From Alectoria sarmentosa (Eukaryota > Ascomycota > Lecanoromycetes > Lecanorales > Parmeliaceae): 64,000 bases of DNA. The translations under genes and the position numbers were made by a program. Shown here in pieces: positions 1 through 12,300 of the stretch. The notes under the pieces were generated by a model that saw nothing but the letters and a program-made list of their open reading frames with translations, did not search any database and was not told the origin of the DNA. The number at the start of each line of letters is the position of its first letter. The first letter of the stretch is position 1. Location: positions 23,423-87,422 of the forward strand of contig WOGZ01000130.1 in NCBI GenBank assembly GCA_009733775.1. Direction: 5' to 3'.

Positions 1-376
1 CGATTCCCTTCAATCCCATCTTCACCGTTCTCCGCTCCACCTCATCCGTCTTTACCATCGCCATGCACCGCCAAGACAGTTTCTTTTTGTGTCTGATATC
101 ATTGCAACGAAGAATGATAAAGGGATTTGAGGACAGAGACTGAATTCGTGGCGTTGAAATCATGAGTTTATCCACATTGCGCAACGCCGTATCAACCCTG
201 GACTTCAGTACTCCTTCCCAAATTGTCACTGTTCTTGGCCTCGTTCGTGTTGGCTCACAGTTAAGATCAGCGTGGCTTTGCAGATTAGGAAAACAGTCGT
301 AGATACTGACTGATAAGTTAGCCATGGCACGCTCTTCTTCCAAATTTCAATCTTTTCCGCTTTCTTTTGCCTGTAA

Positions 377-1110
377 GTGGGATTCCTCTTTGACTCGATG
401 TCCAAGATGCAAATGCCTAAACTTCGCTCTTCGAGAGCCTTTCTAGACTCTACCGGCGTCTTTATTTTCATCATTTTCTTCTTTCTCGTCGACCGTTTCC
501 AGGGTCTTGCCGTTTATACCCGCAGCGACTACGATGCTTCAGGCACAAGTGACGAACTGATCGATCCAAGTAAAGGCGGTCGGCGGGTGCGACAGGCGAC
601 GACCACCTTGCACGATGCATATGATCCGGTTTTCGAGCGGGCCATCAAGTCGCATATCAAGCATGGCGAGTCTTGGGGATATCCGACGCATGTGCTTAGC
701 GTTCGAAGTTCGATGGTCACTCGAAGTACATCGACATCTCTCACCTGGAGATACTATCACTGAATGAGATGGCTAAGCCCTATGGACAGCGGGCGGGGTG
801 GATCCTGTAAGTATCCATCATCTTGGGCGGTCTAGGTGCATATTTCGCTTAGCGATTGTACCGAAATGCTAATGCCATTTTGGTAAGCTGGTTCGACGCC
901 GGCACCATCATCCTGAAACGCAAGGTGCCCTGGACAACCTTCCTCCCACCAATCAAATTCCCAAACATCCACCTCCTTGTCTCCGAGAGTTGGGACGCCT
1001 TCGACTCCGGCGTCTTCTTCCTGCGTGTACACGAACGGTCCGTCAATTGCTTGCGGATGCCCAAGCCATAGTCAAGCGAATGACATCCTCGATCGTGCGA
1101 ACAATACGCT
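377..1110 (+). pseudogene. GT34-type glycosyltransferase relic, frameshifted
   Basis: The conceptual protein has an N-terminal hydrophobic anchor (about residues 25-45), then a motif of the type HiKHGxsWGYPTHVL, then RAGWILWFDAGTIIL and a Phe-Leu-Pro-Pro/GVFFLRVHE block. This order matches the galactosyl/mannosyl-transferase family GMA12/MNN10 (GT34), which are type II Golgi enzymes. A good intron lies at 807-887, with donor gtaagt, branch gctaat and acceptor taag. Splicing it rejoins WIL to WFDAG in frame. The frame is lost near position 703 (HVL to FDGHSKY needs a one-base shift) and again near 1040 (the expected LLADAQAI continues in another frame). The first Met could be 377 or a few codons later. 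Two shifts make this most likely a pseudogene; sequencing error is the alternative. Everything upstream of the hydrophobic anchor is uncertain. Confidence 0.6.
807..887 (+). other. Spliceosomal intron in GT34 relic
   Basis: Donor gtaagt, branch-like tgctaatg at about 866-873 and acceptor ggtaag. Removing these 81 nt restores the conserved WILWFDAGT stretch, which supports both the family call and the strand. Confidence 0.6.
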
Positions 1111-2299
1111 GTCATTGATATTCAGCCATGCGGACTTGATACAACCTGTGATGAAGGCGTCCGAGAATTTGCAGAAGATTATGTGGAAGGCCGCGGAGGA
1201 TATCGAGGGCATGCGAAGTCATACAGAATCCCAGGCCGATACTCTTCAACAGGCAGTGGTTAAAGACTTAGCAGAATTGAGGGCAGAGAAGGCCAAAGCG
1301 CCAAGTTCTAAGGCGGGTATGCTGAAGTCGGGAGGTTCGAAGACGGAGATGGTGAAAATGGAGATGTTTGAGGCTGGGGTTGCAGCGCGGACAGATGGGG
1401 GTGCAGGGAATTCGGAATTCCCGCAGTCCCATTATTGGTAAGTGAACCAACCGCTGAGAGATAAGCCTGCCCACCAGCAAGGACGAAAACCTGTTATACA
1501 GGCGATCGAGATCTCCTCAACAAGCTATGTTGCACTGAGGACTTTACATGCGGCAAAAGATATTGCTGCAGCACACAGGACCACCGATTAGTGATAAATA
1601 CTGTGCCCGCGAGTCTAGACGGACATGAGCAAGCGTAGTACGGTCAAGAGCCTCTAATTGTCTTCGTGCAGAAGGACGGAATGAACTATCTGGGAGACTT
1701 ATAACAGACTGGACTTGGTCTACGACGCCCCTAGGATGAGCTAGGCCAGTCCGGAGGAAGAGAGTATACCGTTGGCCACATGAGTCACCATTCTCGGAGA
1801 CTGTCCTAATGGCGCATTCAGACGGCCAGCTCGGGTGTCTGTGCGGTTCTTATGCCGGCGAGTGCGAGGGCGTCGAAAGTGCTATGCTTCCCAAAGAATA
1901 AAGTTGTACTGAGACTAGAGACTATTCTACGATCTCTGAGAGTGCCTCGGGAGTGATTCCTTGCAAACCAGCTCGCTTCTTTGATACCCTGTTCATACAC
2001 GACACAATACAACATGTGTTGGAGATTCTACCGAGTTTAATGATATCAACTGGCATCCTCTATCGTCTTCATCATCCTTCGTCATTTTTCTATGCGGTAA
2101 TCGAAGACTTTCGGGACTGACGGGACACGGCAGCAGTTGATCAATAGCAACACCTTTTTCCTTTATAAGGTGAGTGAAAAAGATTCCTTTGTCTTCAAAA
2201 CATCACGGGAACGCTTTCATTATCCTCCAGCCCTACTATCGAAACTTCTTTATGTAGGGTCCGTTCACGAATAGTCGTTTTACAAAGTCAATTCAACCA
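1111..2299. other. Region without a supported gene
   Basis: An open frame runs on to 1441 with a Lys/Glu/Ala-rich, coiled-coil-like composition. It may be a degraded 3' part of the preceding relic or a chance reading. From 1442 to 2299 I see no convincing coding signal. Confidence 0.4.
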
Positions 2300-2417
2300 T
2301 TGACTCTAGTCAAGACCTTACCACAATATTCCACAAGCCATCATACAACTCGAAACTACAAGAGAAAAAAAAAACCCTCAGTGACTAAACAAATATCGCG
2401 CATCACACATAACAATC

Positions 2418-2846
2418 ATGAAACCCAGTGTCCCTCTCCTCCCCCTCCTCCCCACTATCCTCGCCCTCCCCTCATCCTCCTCCACCCCCATTCTCCCCCG
2501 CCAAGACACCCTCGAGATGGACCGCGGCGTCAGCACCGACCTCATCGTCACCACCTACACCGCCCCTAACTGCGCCGGCGCCATCTCCGGCTTCGACATG
2601 AGCTACAGCACGCCCCAGACCGCCGCGCAGGCCGTCCAGTCGTACAATCTTAGCCGCGCACTACAGCCGCTGGAGCACCTCGATTTCAGCCTACAGCCGC
2701 AGGGTCAGGGACCCGGTTGTGGCCTGCCTTCCATTCCGTGCGAGTGCATGTTGTTTTTTTCGACTGCGCCGGTGGAGGCGGAGGTGGGGTGTCGCGAGGT
2801 TGGGGGGGGAGTTACGTGTTTTAGGCTGTGGTTGGCTTTTGCGTGA
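2418..2846 (+). CDS. Small secreted Cys-containing protein
   Basis: This single-exon frame of 142 residues starts with a classic signal peptide (Lys, then a Leu/Pro-rich hydrophobic core, cleavage likely near residues 17-19). A Pro-Arg-Gln site soon after resembles a dibasic-like processing site. Six cysteines lie in the mature part, three of them packed in GCGLPSIPCEC. The ATG sits in a good context (aacaatcATG) after a pyrimidine-rich leader and a tttataag box near 2160. Third positions are C-rich at the 5' end, as in the other intact genes here. I do not recognise the family. Effector or cell-surface roles are possible but unproven, and the G-rich 3' end is less gene-like. Confidence 0.6.
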   Translation: MKPSVPLLPLLPTILALPSSSSTPILPRQDTLEMDRGVSTDLIVTTYTAPNCAGAISGFDMSYSTPQTAAQAVQSYNLSRALQPLEHLDFSLQPQGQGPGCGLPSIPCECMLFFSTAPVEAEVGCREVGGGVTCFRLWLAFA

Positions 2847-3485
2847 ATGGGAAGACAGAGGGTGGAGATGAGGGGGTCGGGGGTCGGGGATCTGTGTAGG
2901 TTTTGGTTGACAGGAACGGTGATTTTCTCCGACTCGGAGACGAGTATTTAATTCTCCGTCGGGCTGCTCGTGTTTCTATGTGCAACTGGCGTGAGGTTTA
3001 TCATGAGTCCCCAAACTTCGAGTTTCAAGACAAGACGTAGCGTGTAAAGTCATTCGGAATATCCAATTGAACATTTTAGCTTAAGGAAATATTCCGCTAC
3101 AGTGGCTCCTTGTGTAGATACGCTCAAGGCGATTTTGACTGACTAGGGACGCCATGAAATCGGATGCCGGCGGGGCGGACTCTGCAGTCTGTGTTTCGCG
3201 CCATCCTACAGTTACTATACTGCTTTTTGCTCTATTTGTTTGGGGCGACTACGCTAAACAGCAGCGTCAAAGAATTCATAATTACTTAGATCCCTTTCCA
3301 AAAGAAATCGTTAGCGGGAGCTGCGCGTGTGTCGGCTGATCACTGTCCCTCAATCTCATCTCTTGCTTTGTCGTGGAAGCGCCAACCCAATCGCGGGCCC
3401 AAGATGCCATCCTGATGGCCCTCTGACCTCGCAAGAGCAGAACATCCGTTGAAACTACCTCTATGACTAGCCTGATAATTGCGCC
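2847..3485. other. Intergenic, nothing recognised
   Basis: A 61-codon frame at 3154-3339 has no recognisable features and poor coding character. I see no repeat or RNA gene. Confidence 0.4.
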
Positions 3486-5294
3486 ATGAGACTCAGCGGA
3501 CAGCTATCGTTGGCTTTCTTATCTGTACTCCTCGGCCGCTTCACTCTGGCTGTGGATACTTGGTGCGGGAAAGCATATAGACCAAGGTTGGACTCTCTCA
3601 GCTGTCCGCTGCCTTCAGTTCAAGTCGGTAGCTAAATATCTGCACTTTTCAGTGACGCAGCTGTGGATTTTGGAGGACAAATCTTTCTAGCGCCTAGATC
3701 GCCTGTCCCGTTGCTTGCTTGACTTGCAAATCCGTCCGCGCGTGCAGCCATATGTCGAAGAGGATACTGTTGGGACTTTTTATCGTTGATGCTCCTGTGA
3801 GAGAGCCCCTCTGCATCATGATGACTTTGCGTGCCGCTCTTGTATGTCCTTTTGGATCGTAGCTCTCCTATTTCCATGGCCAGCCTCCTTACGATACCGC
3901 CCTCTTTGGCCAACAGAATGAGGGGAGTCTGAAGCTTTTCTCCAATCTTTCTGAATTTAAGAACCTTGTTTTCTACATTGTCAAGTCTGACACTGCGCAC
4001 CGTCTTATCTTACCTGTCTTAATTAGAGTGAACTCAACCGCCACTCTGTTTGACTATCATCTGAGTGACTTCGAGCCTGCTTTTACCCCCTACAACATTT
4101 CAATCGTTGCAATTGGTCCTCGGACTCATACATACACGGCGTCAACGCGGCTGTCACGCCTGCCACGACGAAAAGATGGCGGAAGCGTTATCAAGATCGA
4201 CGGCGCCTCTACGGTGGGTTGCTTGTGAAGACCCCGTTTACGCCTGATAGTAGCGATGGCGTGTGGACTCCGCTCTTTCCATATTCATACTATTTTGATG
4301 GGTCATGCATGGCTCGCTGAAAGTCCGAAGAACATGGAGGTCTTGAAGAACTATGGCTACAATGTCCTCCACATTGTGCCTGCAGGCAGTCTTGGTTATG
4401 ACTTCAAGCAGCTGGATAAATGACTTAATCAACCGCAATGCCTGGGCTTATGGATCATGTATGACATGAGATCGCAGTCCCAAAATTCATCCGGCGTGGA
4501 ATGGCAAATCAATCGCCTAAATGAAGGCGAGACCCAACATCCTGCTTTCGGTACACGGCAGACGAGCCAGGTGCGCTTTCCACCGTGCCCAAGTATCACG
4601 ACCGTTAGCTGACAGCGCGTTGTTCGAGATGGGCAAGTGAATGCTTTAGATGCGCCTAAGAAGGCATACGATCTGATCAAATCTCTGGACCCTCATCATC
4701 CCATCTCACTCTGCTTGAATTGCGACAACTACCACTACCACTTCCAGGAGTACTCGGCAGGTGCGGATATCATCAACTCGAACGTCTATCCGATTGGGCA
4801 CGAATATCTCATGGTCCACCCAATATGAATAAATAAATAAATCCCACCTAATCCCCCTCACTTATCACTCCCTCCCTAGTTTACATTGCTCTACGCGCTC
4901 AAATGTGTCCCAAGCACCGTCTGCAACTCCACCTACGGCTGCAACAACTGCCACGGCCACAACAACAACCTCTCCAACGTCCCCCCCCCCGGACCCGCCT
5001 CGACACCTTCCGCGCCCCACCAAACCCAGCTCGGACCTCCCGCCAAAGATCCTCTGGGACATTTGGCCATTCCGAATCGAATCTTGGAAGCGGATCTCCC
5101 ACCGTCTCACGCCAGCCGAAGCGGTCGCCATGAACCTTGCTGAGCGTCGTCAACCATGGCCGCCACGGCCATTCATCATCATCATGTGGACCTTTTCCGA
5201 CCATCACGCCGGCAGCTTAGCCGCTATAACAAACAAACCAACTAGCGAAGCGAAAGCGCTCGCGGGGGTCTTCTGCACGGCGTATTTGTTTTGA
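3486..5294 (+). pseudogene. Decayed secreted glycoside hydrolase (GH2-like, TIM-barrel type)
   Basis: The start encodes a signal peptide followed by DTWCGKAYRP, the usual mature N-terminus of a family of fungal secreted glycoside hydrolases. Further recognisable blocks follow in order but in different frames: VNSTATLFDYHLSDFEPAF (4029), VWTPLFPYSYYFD (4245), SPKNMEVLKNYGYNVLHIVPAG (4323), LGLWIMYDM (4443), YTADEP (4557), APKKAYDLIKSLDPHHPISL (4649), SAGADII...YPIGHEYLMVH (4756) and NSTYGCNNCHG (4926). At least six frame changes and several stops separate them, so no working protein can be made. The family assignment (GH2-related, possibly beta-galactosidase-like) is from remembered homologues. 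The stretch 3600-4020 is too degraded to place. A low-complexity Pro/Thr region near 4980 may be secondary expansion. Confidence 0.6.
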
Positions 5295-5500
5295 GGCCGA
5301 GAGAAGAATGAGAAATTGCCTTGACGATCGATGGTACGTGGCGCCGAAGTAGTCGATGCGAGCGCGTCGTGGAGGGGAGGGGAGGGGAGGGGATTGATTC
5401 CCCTCCTTGTGAGTGAGCAATCGTCCATTCGGACAACCGGACAACTGACTAGGACACGACGACGACGGGGATCTGTCATCTTAGCACTTCTAGCTGGGAT
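5295..5500. other. Purine-rich low-complexity flank
   Basis: Contains a short aggggagggg run near 5375-5390 and no supported gene. Confidence 0.4.
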
Positions 5501-5627
5501 GGTCGCAATGGGCATTTTATAGCGGTTTTATTGGGTGATGGGTCGCAATGGGCATTGCATTTATAGCGTTTTTATTGGGTGATGGGATGGGTCGCAAACG
5601 GGCATTGCATTGACAGCGTTTTTATTC
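5501..5627 (+). repeat. Minisatellite, ~3 copies of ~45 bp
   Basis: Three head-to-tail copies begin ggtcgcaatgggcatt or gggtcgcaaacgggcatt and end in a tttttattgggtgat-like block. Copies differ by small indels and substitutions. No coding meaning is visible. Confidence 0.7.
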
Positions 5628-5784
5628 TATCGAGGAGATGAAACACTGGCGTTTTGACAGCCAGCGTCTGTCTTCGCCGGTAAATGAAGATTAATTAGGA
5701 GAGCGGGCGTTTGAGAGGTGTTTGAGCGCTGATTTATTGTTGTATTGTATATCTTTGATTTCTGGCGCTGTTGGAGCCGCAAAG

Positions 5785-5990
5785 GTTTGCTGTGCTGGGT
5801 GGGTGGGTGAGTGGGTGGGCATGGTTGGTTCTGTGGTTGTGGCTGGGTGGGTGGGTATGGTTGGTTCTGTGGTTGTGGCTGTGGCTGTGGCTTCTTAGAA
5901 ATGGCGTTATTTGAGATCAACATGGCTTAGAGATGGCGTTATTTGTTTTGAGGCTGTGGCTTGAGATGGAGTTATTTGTTTTGAGGGTAA
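5785..5990 (+). repeat. GT-rich tandem repeats
   Basis: Two copies of a ~45-bp GGGT/GGTTCTGTGGTTGTGGCT unit (about 5800-5890) are followed by about three copies of a ~30-bp unit containing atggcgttatttg (about 5898-5985). This is simple tandem DNA in the 3' flank of the WSC gene. Confidence 0.65.
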
Positions 5991-6394
5991 GATGTTGTTG
6001 TTTTCAAGATATATATTGTTGGAGATGTGGATGGATGAGGGGGAGATGGCGAGTGCGACATGGCGCAAAGAAAGAAAGAAAGAAAGAAAGGGGGAGTATG
6101 AACGTCTCAACTGAGGTGAGAATGATAGAAAGTAGTAATCGGTGATTGGTGGATTTTTGAATACTATATTTTGAAGCGTTGTTGTTGTTGATAAGATGTA
6201 TGAGAGTGTAGTGTTAATTTTTGGTTTTATTATAAACTATTTATTAAAGTATTGTCGACATTTATTGTCTGGCGTAAGTTGAGTAGTAGTAGAAATCGTT
6301 TCAAAAAAAAACCCCCAACATATCGTCGCATTTATCATCAAGCATTCAATCCCATCCCATCTCCTCCCATCCCCTCCCCTCCCCTCCCCTCCCT
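5991..6394. other. 3' flank of WSC gene with AAAG microsatellite
   Basis: Holds an aaagaaagaaag run at about 6067-6090 and an A/T-rich stretch suited to 3' processing of the minus-strand WSC transcript. A cctccc tandem at about 6360-6395 abuts its stop codon. Confidence 0.5.
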
Positions 6395-9300
6395 TCACGA
6401 CTGACTCCCCGTAGCCGGCACGCCCTGCGCACTCACGCTCGTCGCATTGTACTCGTACACATTCAGCAAGCTTCTCCCGCCGCAAAACTCCTTCCGGTTG
6501 CCCGAACACGGCATGTCGCAACCGCCCGAGCTGCTGGCCGCCTTCGTGGCCGTGGTCGGCAGGCCGGACGCGCAGTAGCATTCCTGGCCGTATTCGACCC
6601 CGGCAACCTTTATCGTCGGCGTTGACATCGACGCCTGGCAGAAGGCGACGCACGACTCGACCGTCATGCCCGTCGCGTTTGTGTATGTGGGACCGGAGAG
6701 GAGGCGCCCGTTGGCGACCTCGTCGTAGCAGCCTTGGGAGACGTAGTAGCCGACCTGCCCGACCGTCTGCGGCGGCTGGTAGGTCGTCAGGTTGTACAGA
6801 CTCAGGAGATTCGCGTTACCGCAGATCTCGCTGCCGTTGCCCGCGCACGGTTCGCCGCAGCCGGTCTGGCCCACGGCGGCATCGTTTTGGAGACCGGAGC
6901 CGCAGTAGCACTCCTGGCCGTATTCGAGGCCGGCGAGGGGGAAGTCATTGCCGTTGGTGGAGCAGTAGGCTTGGCAGGATTCGACGGTCATGCCGGTCGT
7001 GTTGGCGTAGGAGGCGCCGGAGAGAGCGCGCGGGGTGACGGAGTCGTTGGCGCAGCCGAGGTAGGACCAGCCGCTCGAGGAGAGCTCGCCGACGGTTGGG
7101 GTGTGTATTGAGGGGACGGTGGAGGAGGGGGTTGTGGAGATGGTGGAGGAGGGGGTGGAGGATTTGGGTGAGGAGGTGGTTGGGGCGCTGGTTGAAGATA
7201 TCGTGGTGGAAGATGGCGTGGTGGAAGATGGCGTGGTGGAAGATGGCGTGGTGGAAGATGGTTTACTGGAGGATGGTACGTTGGAAGAAGATATGGTAGA
7301 TGATAGTAAGGTGGTCAATGACGAAGCCGTGGAAGACATGCTACTCAAGGCTTTAGTGGATCCCAGTGCGGACGACGAGAACAACACTTGTGATGACGAG
7401 ACAACAGAGGCGGAAGAAGCGATGGTTGAGGCGCTACTGGACGAGACCACGGAGGAAGCTGCTGAAGAAATGCTGCTTGAGGATGTCGTGGATCCTGGTA
7501 CGGACGAAGAGCCCACGGAAGCGGTAGTAGCGACGGATGATGCACTTCGGGACGAGATCACGCTAAAAGATAATGTTGTAGGGATTTGGCTGGTCGGTGA
7601 TCCTTTGCTGGACAACAGTAGCGTGGTAGTAGAGACGGCAGTGGCGGAAGAAGCGTAGGTCAAGATACTGGAGGAAATCGAAAGTATCGTCGGCGTAGCC
7701 GAAGATGAAGAAGATGCCAAAAGCTTGTTATTGGTCACCTGTATCTCATACATGTCCAGTCTCCAGCTACCTCCACAGTACTCTAAGCTGTTGCCTGAAC
7801 AAAGAACATTGCAGTCAGTCAATTGCTGTACACCGCTGCCGACGTTGGGAGCTGTTCCGCAGTAACTGAACTCCCGTCAGCAACCCCACTCAAGACCGTT
7901 CCAAGCGCGAAACTACTTACCACTCTTGTCCATACTCCACACCCATCCACGCGTAGCCGGCACACTGAGCAGCACACAGTTCGACTGTCATGCCGGTGGT
8001 GTTGAAGTATGCAAATCCGCTGAGCGTGCGGGTGTTGCTGTTTTGTTGCGTATCGTTCCAGCACCCTTGGTAGACGTAGTTGCTGACGGCCTGCACATGG
8101 ACTGGGGCAGTGGGTGTGGGCGCAACGGATGATGCTGAGGAGACGATAGCGGTCGAGGAAGCAGCAGAACTTGAAGAGGTTGCAATACTGGATGGGTTCG
8201 CGACGTTGAAGGAGGTGCCGAGCGTCGATGATACGGCAGAGCTTGAGGGGACCGCTGAGGAGACGGTCGAAACATATGTGTAGATATTGATCCGATTCGA
8301 GCCACCACAGTACTCTGTCGCGTTTCCGCTGCAGACCATATTGCAGCCCGTCATACCTGGAGTGCTTCCAGCAACAAGGTCTGATCCACCAGTGATAGTG
8401 TTGCCACAGTAGCATTCAGCTCCATATTCGACTCCAAAAAACGTGAAAGCAGTACACTCGGAGGCGCATTGTTCGATATCATTCTGACTCGCGACCCCTG
8501 GATTGTTGAGACCGGACAGAGCTCTCGAAGTGACACTATCGCTGTAGCAGCCCAAGTACGAGAAACCAACTCCGCTTTGCACTGTGATTGGTCCAGTCGG
8601 TATTGGTGCTGCAGTGGAAGATATTGCACTCGTTGCCGATGCATTTCCAGAGGTCGCCAGTGCTGCAGAGCCAGTAACAGTCGGTACAGCCGAGGAGGAA
8701 ACGGAAGCGAGGGAGGCATTGTACTGATAAGTGTTCAATCGATTTGGACCGCCACAGTATTCAATGGTGTTGCCATCGCAAGTCATGTCGCACTGATTTT
8801 GGGTTGGGTCGCTTCCACCAGTAGCCAGAGTCGAGCCTCCTAGCAAAGCGTTCCCGCAGTAGCATTCCGCTACACGATTTCGGAGTCAGCATTTCTTCTC
8901 GAAGATGAGTCTATATGAGACGACGTATCGGATGATTTGATAAAAAGCGACATTGAGATTTTGCCTCCCAGAGATTTCTTACTGCTCGAAAGTAGGTAAC
9001 GAGGGGGAAGAAATCACTCCCAAAGGGTACATACCGCTATATTCAACTCCAAAATACGTAAACCCAACGCAAGCAGCAGCGCAAAGTTCGACCGTCAGCG
9101 TTGCACCAGCAACAGGATTAACAAGTCCCGTGAGCGCACGATTAGCAGTACTATCAGTATAGCAGCCGATATAACCATACCCACCAGCCGAAGGCACAAC
9201 CGAAGGGCCGCCAGGGGTTGGAGTTGGGCTCGTGCCAGGTATCGATGTTGTTGAGGTAGGGACCGGCAAGCTACCATTGAGCTGGTACATATCGAGTCTA

Positions 9301-12300
9301 TCTGGGCCGCCGCAGTATTCGGACACGTTACCACCACATAGCATGGAACAACCGTTGACGAGAACATCTGAGCTAGGTTGGTCAACGGAGCCGGCATTGA
9401 TCGTGTTGCCGCAGTAGCACTCGTTGGAGTATTCTGTTGAGAGTTCGGAGTCAGCATATCTTCTTCCGGGCGGGTAACGGAGGAGGGAGGGAGACAGGTT
9501 AAGGGAGTGAAAGAACCCTTCTACTCCCCGAGCCTGTCTCGTAATTCGGAACATGATACGAACAGGGAGTTCTGCTTGGAAGTATGCATACCGACGCCGA
9601 AGTAAGTATATCCTTGACAGGAAGCCTCACAACTTTCAACGGTGTTGCCGATGCCAGCTGGGATAGCGGGAGCCAGGCCAGATAACGCGCGACCGGCTGT
9701 AGCTTCCGAGTAGCAACCAATATAATTGTAGTTACCAGTCTGGTTGACGGTGATTGGTGCCCCGGTAGGCTGCGTGTCGTTTCCGGGGGTGTAGCGGGTT
9801 GCATCGTAGTAGACACTCAGGTAGCCACCGAAACCTCCGCAGACCTGAGTCGCATCACCAGCGCAGGAGAAGGTACAGAATGTTTCGGCGGCTTGGTAGA
9901 GGCTTGGTGGCGGTGTATCACCTAACCAGCATTCCGTTTGGTACTCGGTGCCGGCAAAAATGTAATTACCTGCCTGGGCTTCTGTTTGGCAAAGACCATT
10001 GGTATTCGAGCTGTTGTCGTACGGCTGGGTAGGAAGCAATCTTCCCGCAGGCGCATCATCGATGAAGCAACCGAGATACGAGTAGATAGGCAAGCCCGAG
10101 GAATTGGTCGGTCCGACCTTTCGGCTTACGACCGTGCCCTGTATCTGAACGACGTGGACGCCAAAAGTCAAATCGTCTATCGCCATGTTAGAAAGAGTTT
10201 ATTCATTTCCTAGAGCGTTACGAACCTGTGTTCAAAGTCCAACTATTGGTGTAAACCTGATCTGGATTGTTCGGCGTTTCCGCGTTCGTGGCGAAGATGA
10301 CCGTCCCGTACGCACACTGATCGACCGGGATTTGTTGTGACTCGTGCAAATCGGTAGGATCATCCAGACGGAAGACACCATTTGGGGGCTTGCTTTTGGT
10401 GACTTCGAGTACCGAGCCACCGACGTCGCAAATACGGATTTGCAATGAAGGTGATGTCCCAGGAACGACGTCGCCAAAGTCCATGAGAAGGTTGCTTTGC
10501 GGCAACCAACCGCCTTCGCCATTACTGATGGAGAAGTTTGCAATAGATGCCGTAGAGGCGGAACCTTCCAAGATGATGTTCTGGGATCCTCCGTCGCTCC
10601 ATACGTTGAAGAAGGATGCGTAATTGCCAGTTCCATTCACAGGAGTGAAGGTTGAGTCGACAGATATTTGGGCTCCGCCTAAAATGACCGTGCCCACCAC
10701 AGGCAGATCGCTTGCTGTGAAGCCGTAACCAAGATCTTGCGTAGATCCACCAAACGTAGTGTTGGTCCAATCTATGTTGTCATCGTCGAGGTCATCAGTA
10801 GTGTATGCATAGCCAAGGATGGTGAGAGGGCTCAATCCCGCGTTGGTGATGGTAAAAGAGAGGGAATTTGTAGGAATATCCTCGGGATAATCCAGGAGGA
10901 CAAGCCCACTGTAGTCGACCGTGACTGGGGCTAGGACGAGGAAAGCATCCTGCGACACCTCTGTTCCCGTCAAGCTTATAGGAAACGTTGTCGAGTACCC
11001 TCCTACCCCGTTGAGAGTGGTCAGAGTCAGTGCAGTACTTTTGACACCAGGTGAGACATTGCCGTATGACGCGTTTGCTGTGTCTCCATTCCGTGTTGTG
11101 GTAAGGTTCCAAGTGACGGGAAAGCTGAACGTGGTACCTGCCGGGACTAGTCCTTGTGGCAAGTTCGCAGCGCTGACCTGAAAGTTTGCATCGCCTGTGC
11201 TGACACTTGATATCTGATCGATGGCAATGATAGCTGTGCAATTTACAAGCTCGGTCTGGCTACTCCCGAGAGCCACAGTCCCAAAGTCGACTGGCGAAGT
11301 ACAGTTCAGAGGCAAATTGACGGGAGATCCCAAACAATAGATGATCCCCTCAGCATCTGTGACATAAAGGCGAGTGTCCCCAAAAGCTGGGCGCTGGAAC
11401 TTGTTCAATCCGTTGACTTGCGGCAGATTGATCGTCTTCATGGTACCATCCGAGTTCGGCACGGCATACCAAGCCCGCAAACCAGCGTCAGGATCACACA
11501 TCCATAGGATAGCCGTACCAGATTTACCTTGATACGTGGTAATAGTTGGGATACCGACTCCAACGCGACCAGCAGAGACTTCGGTAGTGGCGCCGACTTG
11601 GGTAAACAGTGGAACGCCGTTGCCGTCAAATCCAAGCTTGTACACGTACGTAGGATATCCGATGGGTGTCGAGTAGATATAGCCACCTTCAAGGGGATAG
11701 GATCCCGAGCCACCGAAGACAGCTTTGTTTGTCGTGATCGTCTGAATTACCCCATCGGTTCCCCCCGGGCCGTTTCTGTACCCACCCAGATTGTTGGCGT
11801 TGAGAATGTAAATCTTTCCGTTTTTACCAGCCGTCACGGCCATTTTAGTAACACCAGTGCCATAGAAAACAGTGGGATCGAGGAGCGCGATACCACCGGA
11901 GCCAAAGTCCTGATCACCGCCGTCTAAATTCTGATAGTCGTAAGGCTGAAAATAGTCTGTCAGAAGCAGTTTACCGCCATCACCGATGTTAAGATTGACC
12001 TATAGGTCTGTTAGTATTGCTTTGTCACAGATTCAGACGAGCACACATACACAAGCTTCACCCAGCGTTTGGCAGCCGCTGCTTCCCGAGGCAGACGCAT
12101 CGACATTTTGGTGGCCATCTCCATTCCCAGATACCCAGAAGAGACGTTCACCGTCAGTCGATAGAGCCATTCCACTCATCCAGATACCACCCTGACCTCC
12201 GCCAAGATTCTCGTTCCAGACGTTGGTCTGCGGAACCAGAGGTCCAGCTTCAGTAACGAAATTGGTCACAACTGTTTGTAGATTGATATCCACGCCAACG

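Noticed and set aside
7101..7658. 185-codon plus-strand ORF, acidic, Glu/Val/Asp-rich
   Set aside because: It is the antisense of the Ser/Thr-rich stalk of the WSC gene; the composition is explained by the repeat on the other strand.
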